Of a DNA stretch of 27,949 nucleotides, positions 22,630 through 27,949 are shown one piece after another; the first letter of the stretch is position 1, and every line of letters begins with the position of its first letter. The position numbers were made by a program, and so were the translations under genes. The notes beneath the pieces were generated by a model that did not search any database, was not told where the DNA came from, and was given only the letters and a program-made list of their open reading frames with translations. Origin of the DNA: JAVBOJ01 sp031550755 (GTDB lineage Bacteria; Bacillota; Clostridia; Oscillospirales; UBA929); contig JAVBOJ010000110.1 in assembly GCA_031550755.1 (NCBI GenBank), positions 1-27,949 on the forward strand, written 5' to 3'.

Positions 22630-24237
22630 TCACTTACCCAGGGGGCGCTTCGCGGCCGCCTTCACAAACTCCCGGAACAGCGGGTGCGCCTTGCCGGGGC
22701 GGGATTTGAGCTCCGGATGGAACTGCACGCCGACAAACCACGGGTGCGCGGGAAGCTCGAGCATCTCGACCAGCGTGCCGTCCGGCGACTTGCCGGAAAA
22801 AACCATTCCCTTGTCCTCCAAGGCTTTTAGATGTGTGTTGCTGAACTCGTAGCGGTGGCGGTGGCGCTCCTGCGTCTCCTCGACGCCGTAGGCCTCGTGC
22901 GCCTTCGTGCCCGGCCGGATCCGGCAGGGATACAGCCCCAGCCGCATGGTGCCGCCCTTTTGGGTGACGTCCTTTTGCTCGGGCATGAGGTCGATGACCG
23001 GGAAGGGGGTCTGCGGGTCGAGCTCGGAGGAATGCGCGCCGGTCATGCTGCAAACATGGCGGGCGAATTCCACCACCGCCATTTGCATTCCCAGACAAAT
23101 GCCAAAAAACGGGATATTGTTGCGCCGCGCATAGCCCGCGGCAGCGATTTTGCCGTCGATCCCGCGGTCACCGAAGCCGCCGGGCACCAAAATACCGTCC
23201 AGCCCGGCCAGCATGGCGTCCACATTTTCATCGCTGACCTCCTCGGAGCTGATCCAGCGGATGTCCACCTTGACGCCGTTTTCGATCCCGCCGTGGGTCA
23301 GCGACTCGGCGACGCTCAAATAGGCGTCGCGCAGGGATACATATTTGCCCACCAAACCGATGGAAACGCTGCGCTGACAGGCCTTCAGCCGCCCCACCAT
23401 ATCACGCCACGCGGTGAGGTCGGGGGTGGCCGGGGGCAGCCCCAGCCGGCGGCAGGCCACCGCGTCAAATCCCTCCTCGGAGAGCATCAGTGGGATTTCA
23501 TAGACCGACGAGGCGGTCATATTTTCAATCACACATTCGGCCGGAATGTTGCAAAACAGCGCGATTTTTTCCCGCAGCGACCGCTGGAGCGGGTATTCCG
23601 TACGACAAACCACGATATCCGGCTGGATGCCGAGGCTTAAAAGCTCCTTGACGCTGTGCTGCGTCGGCTTGGATTTTGGCTCGTTGGAGCCGGGCAGATG
23701 GACAATCAGCGACACATGCACATAGAGGACGTTTTCCTTGCCGACCTCCACCGACACCTGCCGTATGGCCTCCAAAAACGGCTGGGACTCGATGTCGCCC
23801 ACCGTGCCGCCGATCTCGGTGATGACCACGTCGCAACCGCTGCGGCCCACGCGATACACCCGATCCTTGATCTCATTGGTGATATGCGGGATGACCTGCA
23901 CCGTGCCGCCGAGGAAATCGCCCGAGCGCTCCCGAGACAGCACCGACCAGTACACCTTGCCGGCGGTGATATTGGAATTGACGTTGAGGTTTTCGTCAAT
24001 AAAGCGCTCGTAATGCCCGATGTCCAGATCGGTTTCGGCGCCGTCGTCGGTGACGAACACCTCGCCGTGCTGGTAGGGGCTCATGGTACCCGGATCGACA
24101 TTGAGGTACGGGTCGAACTTTTGCAGCGTGACCTTCAGGCCGCGCGCCTTGAGCAGCCGCCCCAGGGACGCCGCCGTGATCCCCTTGCCCAGACCCGACA
24201 CCACGCCGCCGGTGACAAAAATATACTTTACCGCCAT
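22630..24237 (-). CDS. pyrG: CTP synthase
   Basis: 535 residues, full length. It converts UTP to CTP with ATP and glutamine-derived ammonia. The amidoligase domain (1-265) starts with KYIFVTGGVVSGLGKG, the P-loop, and has the UTP-binding run EPKSKPTQHSVKEL at 186-199. The glutaminase domain (about 290-530) has the nucleophile Cys381 in FFGICLGMQ and His507/Glu509 in QFHPEL. ATG 24237 is preceded by GGGAGGAAG. A good promoter lies at 24318-24290. B. subtilis controls pyrG through a GGGC start and G stuttering; the predicted start here does not clearly show that. Monocistronic by its neighbours. Confidence 0.98.
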   Translation of the reverse strand: MAVKYIFVTGGVVSGLGKGITAASLGRLLKARGLKVTLQKFDPYLNVDPGTMSPYQHGEVFVTDDGAETDLDIGHYERFIDENLNVNSNITAGKVYWSVLSRERSGDFLGGTVQVIPHITNEIKDRVYRVGRSGCDVVITEIGGTVGDIESQPFLEAIRQVSVEVGKENVLYVHVSLIVHLPGSNEPKSKPTQHSVKELLSLGIQPDIVVCRTEYPLQRSLREKIALFCNIPAECVIENMTASSVYEIPLMLSEEGFDAVACRRLGLPPATPDLTAWRDMVGRLKACQRSVSIGLVGKYVSLRDAYLSVAESLTHGGIENGVKVDIRWISSEEVSDENVDAMLAGLDGILVPGGFGDRGIDGKIAAAGYARRNNIPFFGICLGMQMAVVEFARHVCSMTGAHSSELDPQTPFPVIDLMPEQKDVTQKGGTMRLGLYPCRIRPGTKAHEAYGVEETQERHRHRYEFSNTHLKALEDKGMVFSGKSPDGTLVEMLELPAHPWFVGVQFHPELKSRPGKAHPLFREFVKAAAKRPLGK

Positions 24238-24289
24238 GTTTTCTTCCTCCCGCTATAGGGCTTATTGAATCATTCCCTGCAACCTTTTT

Positions 24290-24318
24290 ATTTTACACCG
24301 GTTGCATCCTCAGGTCAA
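24290..24318 (-). promoter_or_regulatory. Promoter of pyrG
   Basis: Minus strand: -35 TTGACC at 24318-24313, 17-nt spacer, -10 TAAAAT at 24295-24290, about 50 nt upstream of the start codon. Confidence 0.75.
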
Positions 24319-24394
24319 GTGATGATATACTAAAGGTATCATATTTTTCGACGTAGGGCGCGATGCCCCACTTGCGCCGGTTGTAGGCCGCCGT

Positions 24395-24489
24395 TTGTAG
24401 GGGCGACCGTCCCCGGTCGCCCGCAATCCGTGGGAATTGTTGGGACGACAGGGATTGGAACCGGCGGACGGCCAATGGCCGCCCCTACG
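24395..24489. repeat. Inverted pair of family B palindromes (copies 4 and 5), MITE-like
   Basis: The left end TTTGTAGGGGCGACC starts a palindrome GGGCGACC/GGTCGCCC (24401-24422). The right end is CGCCCCTACGCAAA with GGACGGCC/GGCCGCCC (24466-24484, one mismatch). Together they form ~12-bp terminal inverted repeats around about 70 bp. No coding content. Confidence 0.7.
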
Positions 24490-24508
24490 CAAAGTCACGC
24501 CCCCGTCC
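24490..24508 (+). repeat. Family C edge fragment
   Basis: CAAAGTCACGCCCCCGTCC matches the 3' arm of hairpin H2 and the following bases of family C at 27607-27625. The 5' arm is missing, so this is a remnant. Confidence 0.6.
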
Positions 24509-24583
24509 CCAAAATGGAGATAACACCCGCCGGGCGCACACAGTTTGCCCCTGCAAATGTGAATTATATAATAAGGTGATTCT

Positions 24584-25780
24584 ATGAAAAAACGAATCCT
24601 CGCGGCGGCGCTCGCGCTTACCTTGTGTTTTTGTTTCTCGTTTCCCGCGAAAAGCGTCGATAATCCCTGCTTTGTGGTGGTGAATTATTCTGTATTGCCC
24701 ATTTCGGACGCCAACAACCCCATCACCTCGGGCGGGACGCTGTATCTGCCGGTGCATGTGTTTGAAAACAATATTCCCGCCATGTACACCTCCTATTCGC
24801 CCGAAACCCGCTACCAAACCCTGTTTATCAAGGACAAAACCCTCACGTTCAATCTGGCGCAGAATGTGGCCTTCGATTCCGCGCAGACTTACTCCGCCAA
24901 GGCCATCGAGCGCGACGGGCGCATTTATGTGCCGGTGGTGTTCACCTGCGAATACTTCGGGTATTCCGTGACCGGCGGCCTTTCCACCAAGTATGCCCCG
25001 CTGCTGCGCATCCAAACCGGCACGCCCCAAAACAACGAGTTGTTTTTGAGCGCCGCCGCCTCGCGGATCGACACCGTCTGGAGCGAATATCAGGCGTCGC
25101 TGGTCACCCCGCCCCCCTCGTCCGGGTCGCCCGCGCCGAGCCCTAGCCCTACGCCCAAGCCGGTTCGCACCGCCTACCTGACCTTTGACGACGGCCCCGG
25201 CGCCCTGACAAATCAGCTGCTCGACGTGTTGGATCAGTACAATATCAAGGCGACGTTTTTCTTCCTCGGCACCAACATACACAAAAATGAGGACGCCGTC
25301 CGGCGCGCACTGGGCTCGGGACACGCCGTCGGACTGCACAGCTATTCTCACCGCAAGGAGCTGTTTTACACCTCGCCGGCCGCCATGCTGGACGAGCTCA
25401 AGCGCACCAATGACGAGCTGGATCGGGTGGCGTTTTATCGTACGCGGCTGGTGCGGGTGCCCTACGGCAGCAACCCGGACATGCGCCCTGAGCTGCTCGA
25501 GGCCATGGCGCAGGGCGGTTACCGCATGTGGGATTGGAACATCGACCCGCAGGACTCGCTGGGCAGCAAAACCGCGTCGGTCGTGACCATCAAAACCATC
25601 AATGACGTCAAGGCGCTGTGGGACACCTACCGAAAGGATCCCATCATCCTGCTGCACGAGCTGTCGCACTCCCTGGAGGCGCTGCCGTCCATTTTGGATT
25701 ATCTGCTGGCCGAGGGCTATGTGTTCAAAACCCTGTCGGACACGCAAATGCCGTATAACTACAAGGGGTTAATCAAGTAG
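24584..25780 (+). CDS. Secreted polysaccharide deacetylase (NodB domain) with copper-amine-oxidase-like stalk
   Basis: 398 residues. Signal peptide at 1-24 (MKKRILAAALALTLCFCFSF), a copper-amine-oxidase-N-like domain at about 28-165 (GGTLYLPVHVFE, GRIYVPVVFTCEYFGY), a Pro/Ser linker at 175-193, then a NodB homology domain at 195-385. Catalytic motifs: TFDDGP (200-205, base Asp and metal Asp), HSYSH (252-256, metal His), RVPYGS (291-296), WDWNIDP (316-322) and LLHE (356-359, catalytic His). It removes N-acetyl groups from peptidoglycan or another envelope glycan outside the cell, a known route to lysozyme resistance. ATG 24584 follows AAGGTG. The TAG stop is formed by the start of a family B palindrome. 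Confidence 0.93.
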   Translation: MKKRILAAALALTLCFCFSFPAKSVDNPCFVVVNYSVLPISDANNPITSGGTLYLPVHVFENNIPAMYTSYSPETRYQTLFIKDKTLTFNLAQNVAFDSAQTYSAKAIERDGRIYVPVVFTCEYFGYSVTGGLSTKYAPLLRIQTGTPQNNELFLSAAASRIDTVWSEYQASLVTPPPSSGSPAPSPSPTPKPVRTAYLTFDDGPGALTNQLLDVLDQYNIKATFFFLGTNIHKNEDAVRRALGSGHAVGLHSYSHRKELFYTSPAAMLDELKRTNDELDRVAFYRTRLVRVPYGSNPDMRPELLEAMAQGGYRMWDWNIDPQDSLGSKTASVVTIKTINDVKALWDTYRKDPIILLHELSHSLEALPSILDYLLAEGYVFKTLSDTQMPYNYKGLIK

Positions 25781-25804
25781 GGGCAACCGTCCCCGGTCGC
25801 CCGG
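25777..25804 (+). repeat. GTAGGGGC palindrome family B, copy 6
   Basis: GTAGGGGCAACC, gtcccc loop, GGTCGCCC; the same as the left palindrome at 24396 except one base that leaves a G-U type mismatch. The deacetylase stop TAG (25778-25780) is part of it. Confidence 0.75.
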
Positions 25805-25845
25805 CGTTCTGCGCCTCGCCGGGAGCGGGTGGGAATATCGGTGCA

Positions 25846-25886
25846 TGGGTTGCTCTCTATCTATTGTCTGTTCCCTGTTATCTGAC
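25846..25886 (-). repeat. Heptad repeat family A, copy 12
   Basis: Minus-strand reading: GTCAGATAACAGGGAACAG, ACAATAGATAGAGAGC. A degenerate copy between two + strand genes, oriented opposite to the upstream gene; an exception to the 3'-end rule. Confidence 0.6.
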
Positions 25887-25893
25887 AAGACAT

Positions 25894-25938
25894 ACACCTC
25901 CCGGTACGAGCATATGCTTGTACCGGGAGGTGTTTTTT
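25894..25938 (+). terminator. Terminator-like hairpin that contains the next gene's ribosome binding site
   Basis: ACACCTCCCGGTAC (25894-25907) pairs perfectly with GTACCGGGAGGTGT (25920-25933), extended by AGC/GCT in the loop, then six T. GGGAGG at 25925-25930, the ideal ribosome binding site for ATG 25940 (9 nt spacing), lies wholly in the 3' arm. It may terminate transcription from the deacetylase gene and also gate translation of the next gene. Confidence 0.85.
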
Positions 25939-25939
25939 C

Positions 25940-26467
25940 ATGCGGAAAAAATTTCGAACCTACTGGCGGCCGGTCGTGTGCTTTTTGTTGGGGCTGTTTT
26001 TGGGATTTCTGCTGTGGAGCGGCGGCGCGCCCGACATCGTCTGCGGCGCCATCAACGCCACCTATCGGGTGGAGGGGCTCAATTTGGCCATGTCGGACGG
26101 ACAAAGCCTGTTTTATCCCTCGCCGGACACCAGCGGCGCACTGTGGACCTACCTCGACCGCGTGCCGGTGCGCGGGCAGCTCACCGACGGCGTGACCGGC
26201 GCGGCCGTGACCCTCGTCCAAGTGCCGGGCGGGCGCGGAGCCTACTCCTACATAGCCGCGGCGGTGCTGGACGACGGAAGGGTCAAGGGTACAAACGCCA
26301 TTTTACTGGGCGACCGGGTGGCGATTTTGGGGGTGGAGGTGCTCGACGAGATCATCTGGGTGCATCTGCTGACCCGCGCCGAGGGGCAGCCGGCCGAATT
26401 CCCGCCCGACGTGCAGGTCACGCGGCAGTTTTATTTGCGGGACGGGGTGCTGGTGGAAATTGGGTAG
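25940..26467 (+). CDS. Small membrane-anchored protein of unknown function
   Basis: 175 residues. MRKKFRTYWRPVV leads into one membrane segment (about 12-28, CFLLGLFLGFLLW), then about 145 residues predicted outside the cell with a beta-rich pattern (e.g. GGRGAYSYIAAAVLDDG, then LLGDRVAILGVEVLDEIIWVHLL). The latter part resembles an SH3-like strand order (VxGDRVxILG...WVHLL), but I cannot assign a family. The basic start followed at once by the membrane helix supports ATG 25940 even though its ribosome binding site is buried in a hairpin. It is convergent with the TPR gene, 3 nt between stops. Confidence 0.7.
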   Translation: MRKKFRTYWRPVVCFLLGLFLGFLLWSGGAPDIVCGAINATYRVEGLNLAMSDGQSLFYPSPDTSGALWTYLDRVPVRGQLTDGVTGAAVTLVQVPGGRGAYSYIAAAVLDDGRVKGTNAILLGDRVAILGVEVLDEIIWVHLLTRAEGQPAEFPPDVQVTRQFYLRDGVLVEIG

Positions 26468-26470
26468 CCC

Positions 26471-27157
26471 CTACTCCTCTCCCCGACGGCGGCGGAGCCA
26501 TTCTATGCCTTGCTTCAAGTCCTCCACCGCCTGTGTATCGTTGTGTTTTTCAAAAATTGCAATCGATTTTTGATAACAGTCCAGAGCCATGTCATAATGC
26601 CCTTTCAAAAAATACGTGCGCCCCAACTGCCCGTACACATCGCCCAACTCCGGGTGGTCCGGCGGCAGGGCCTTCTCCCGGATGTCGCGCGTTTGGCGGA
26701 ACAGCGACTGCGCCAGGAAGAATTCACCCCGTTCGGTGGCAAGCACTCCCATGTTGCTGTATAGCGTGGCCAACCCGAGATCGTCCGACGGCATATATTT
26801 TTGATGGAGCCGCAGCGACTTGTTGTATGCGTTGGACGCTTTGCGGTACCCTTTTTGCCGACTGTAAAGGATGCCCAAATTGTTATATGTGATGGAGAGG
26901 TTTTGCCGCCCCGCCTTGCGCGCCCAGCGTTCATGCACCAGCGCTTTTTTGTAGTACATAAGCGCTTCGGAATAGTCCTCCTGTTGCATAAGGATCCTCG
27001 CCATGTGGTCGTAAACTGCGGCAATGTCCTCATGCGCCACAGGCCGCGCGGCTTGCGCCGTGTGCAGCGCCTCCCGGAGAAGCGCCAGCGCCTGTTGGCC
27101 GTCTCCCTGCCGGTGCAGCGACAGGGCTTCTTGGATTCGTTTTTCCAGCTCGTCCAT
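26471..27157 (-). CDS. Tetratricopeptide repeat protein
   Basis: 228 residues from ATG 27157, preceded by AAAGGA at 8 nt; another ATG at 27187 adds ten residues and has a weaker site. Five TPR units fill it: about 2-34, 47-78, 88-119, 129-160 and 170-202, with the longer 40-42-residue spacing of TPR_12 / kinesin-light-chain type arrays (e.g. YNNLGILYSRQKGYRKASNAY, given here as the consensus block of repeat 3). No catalytic domain, signal peptide or DNA-binding domain. It is probably a cytosolic scaffold for protein contacts; the partner is unknown. It faces a repeat-only region on its 5' side. Confidence 0.85.
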   Translation of the reverse strand: MDELEKRIQEALSLHRQGDGQQALALLREALHTAQAARPVAHEDIAAVYDHMARILMQQEDYSEALMYYKKALVHERWARKAGRQNLSITYNNLGILYSRQKGYRKASNAYNKSLRLHQKYMPSDDLGLATLYSNMGVLATERGEFFLAQSLFRQTRDIREKALPPDHPELGDVYGQLGRTYFLKGHYDMALDCYQKSIAIFEKHNDTQAVEDLKQGIEWLRRRRGEE

Positions 27158-27200
27158 ATCGGGATCCTTTCGGTTGTGTTCGTCCATCCCGCAATCCCCC

Positions 27201-27288
27201 GGCCTTCGGCCACCCCCTTTTATAAAGGGGGCAAGGGTTTGCGGTGTTCCAAGGCCCCTTTTCCAAAGGGGCTGTCGGCGGAGCCGAC
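27201..27288. repeat. Palindrome cluster E
   Basis: Four perfect hairpins in a row: GGCC ttc GGCC (27201-27211), CCCCCTTT tat AAAGGGGG (27213-27231), GCCCCTTT tcc AAAGGGGC (27254-27272) and GTCGGC gga GCCGAC (27274-27288). The middle two differ by a compensatory outer pair. The last recurs at 4043-4057. It lies upstream of the TPR gene. Confidence 0.8.
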
Positions 27289-27311
27289 GGAGGATTGGGA
27301 CGTGCCGAGCG

Positions 27312-27450
27312 CTTCCCTGTCACGCTCGTTGCGGGTGCGCGGGCGGTCGTCCAAGCCTACTCCGAATCTTTACGGACAGAACGCTGCGCGTTCTTGGTTC
27401 CGCAGATTCTGCGCCGCTTGGCCTCCCTGCGCCCCCCGGCGAGCGCTTCC
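27312..27450 (+). repeat. Repeat family D, copy 2
   Basis: Nearly identical to 6736-6879; hairpin AGAACGC tgc GCGTTCT and palindrome CGCAGATTCTGCG conserved. First half of the tandem unit. Confidence 0.85.
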
Positions 27451-27467
27451 CTGTCACGCTTGCCCAC

Positions 27468-27640
27468 GTCCCCGCCCGACCCGGCGAGGCGCGGAGCGCC
27501 GCAGACCGGGCGGGAGTGGGCTTGCCGGGCGAAGTAGCAGGGGTCTCGGGGGCGGATAGAGCCCCCGAGCGTGCTTTCTTTGGTGACTTTCTTTCGCACG
27601 ACCAAAGAAAGTCACGCCCCCGTCCATAAAACGATACACC
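27468..27640 (+). repeat. Structured repeat family C, copy 2
   Basis: H1: CTCGGGGGC (27545-27553) with GCCCCCGAG (27561-27569), loop GGATAGA. H2: GTGACTTTCTTT (27583-27594) with AAAGAAAGTCAC (27604-27615). CGTGC (27570-27574) pairs with GCACG (27596-27600) in the H2 loop, a possible H-type pseudoknot. It is followed by GCCCCCGTCC and AAAACG. Confidence 0.88.
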
Positions 27641-27662
27641 GGGACGCCGAGGGCGGCGTCCC
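27641..27662 (-). repeat. Family B palindrome, copy 7
   Basis: GGGACGCC / GGCGTCCC with loop gagggc, the same as at 6679-6700 but without the CTACA flank. Confidence 0.7.
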
Positions 27663-27806
27663 GCTATGTCACGTTCGCTCGGGTGCGCGGCCGGTCGTCC
27701 ACGCCTGCTCCGAATCTTTACGGCCAGAACGCTCCGCGTTCTTGGTCCCGCAGATCCTGCGCCGCTTGGCCTTCCTGCGCACCCGGCTCGCGCTTCTGTC
27801 ACGTTC
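27663..27806 (+). repeat. Repeat family D, copy 3
   Basis: Homolog of D copies 1 and 2, more diverged; hairpin AGAACGC tcc GCGTTCT kept. Confidence 0.8.
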
Positions 27807-27812
27807 GTCCAT

Positions 27813-27949
27813 GTCCCCGCCCGACCCGGCGAGGCGCGGAGCGCCGCAGACCGGGCGGGAGTGGGCTTACCGGGCGAAGTAGCAGGGGTCTCGGGGGCGG
27901 ATAGAGCCCCCGAGCGTGCTTTCTTTGGTGACTTTCTTTCGCACGACCA
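27813..27949 (+). repeat. Structured repeat family C, copy 3 (cut by window end)
   Basis: Nearly identical to copy 2 from 27468 on. H1 is complete; H2 is cut after its loop. Confidence 0.85.

Larger units (their letters stand above)
24238..24583. other. 346-bp divergent gap between pyrG and the deacetylase gene
   Basis: It holds the pyrG leader and promoter, a weak hairpin ATGATATAC/GTATCAT followed by five T (24322-24348, + strand), a pair of inverted family B palindromes (24395-24489) and a family C edge (24490-24508). TATAAT at 24567-24572 is unlikely to be the deacetylase promoter because its start point would fall beyond the ribosome binding site. Confidence 0.7.
27312..27949 (+). repeat. 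Tandem direct repeat, unit about 346 bp, two copies to window end
   Basis: D copy 2 at 27312 and D copy 3 at 27663 are offset by 348 bp, and the two family C elements after them by 345 bp. The second unit is cut by the window edge. No gene is convincing here; the frames in this stretch read the repeat in several phases. Confidence 0.85.

Noticed and set aside
24280..24290. G-stuttering control of pyrG as in B. subtilis
   Set aside because: The predicted start region reads AAAAAGGTTGC, not GGGC, so the known mechanism cannot be supported from sequence.
24544..24572. TTTGCC/TATAAT as promoter of the deacetylase gene
   Set aside because: Spacing is good, but the transcript would start at about 24579, after the ribosome binding site at 24573-24578, so it could not serve that start well.
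24485..25747. 420-codon minus-strand frame opposite the polysaccharide deacetylase
   Set aside because: Shadow of a gene with complete NodB motifs; no initiation site and no recognisable domain.
27024..27629. 201-codon + frame and several similar frames in the right-end repeats
   Set aside because: They cross from the TPR gene antisense into families E, D and C and exist in several phases, so they are translations of repeats.

Overview
The window reads as a chromosomal segment of a high-GC, Gram-positive bacterium, most likely an uncultured member of the Clostridia (Oscillospirales-like). This is inferred from strong GGAGG-type ribosome binding sites, a single-chain glycyl-tRNA synthetase, a YaaR/DUF327 protein, a WalR-like response regulator, an LPxTG-anchored surface protein and a heterodimeric Firmicutes-type ABC exporter. 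No rRNA, tRNA, phage gene, transposase or CRISPR array was seen.

Layout, left to right. (1) 1-480: the 3' end of a GH105-type glycosidase, then a 24-codon ORF, both ending inside AGATAAC heptad repeats. (2) 476-5116, minus strand: mfd, then an Smr-domain protein overlapping a PuuD-like class I glutamine amidotransferase. (3) 5333-6508: ilvA. (4) 6509-10002: a repeat-filled gap, a membrane-anchored leucine-rich-repeat (LRR) protein, an orphan WalR-like response regulator and nudF, all on the minus strand. (5) 10259-12727: a DUF327 gene convergent with a secreted LRR protein carrying a copper-amine-oxidase-like domain. (6) 12873-15583: glyS, a GNAT acetyltransferase and a small cupin. (7) 15584-15935: a MITE-like repeat island. 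(8) 15936-20121: a small PD-(D/E)xK-like protein divergent from a two-gene ABC exporter with one degenerate ATP site. (9) 20260-24237: an LPxTG MucBP-type protein, a YihY membrane protein and pyrG. (10) 24584-27157: a secreted polysaccharide deacetylase, a small membrane protein whose ribosome binding site lies inside a terminator-like hairpin, and a TPR protein. (11) 27158-27949: palindromes and a tandem repeat of about 346 bp that runs off the window.

The genes are mostly housekeeping (repair, translation, nucleotide and amino-acid metabolism) mixed with cell-envelope functions. The unusual content lies between the genes. At least five families of short structured repeats fill nearly every gap. 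One family (heptad AGATAAC followed by ATAGGGAYGCGG) sits with its heptad end on or just after a stop codon in nine of twelve copies, and several genes take their stop codon from it. A second family carries two hairpins and a predicted pseudoknot, and the copies differ by compensatory base changes in all three helices. That is direct sequence evidence for selection on, or spread of, a folded RNA or DNA structure. I consider these two families the best candidates for something undescribed.
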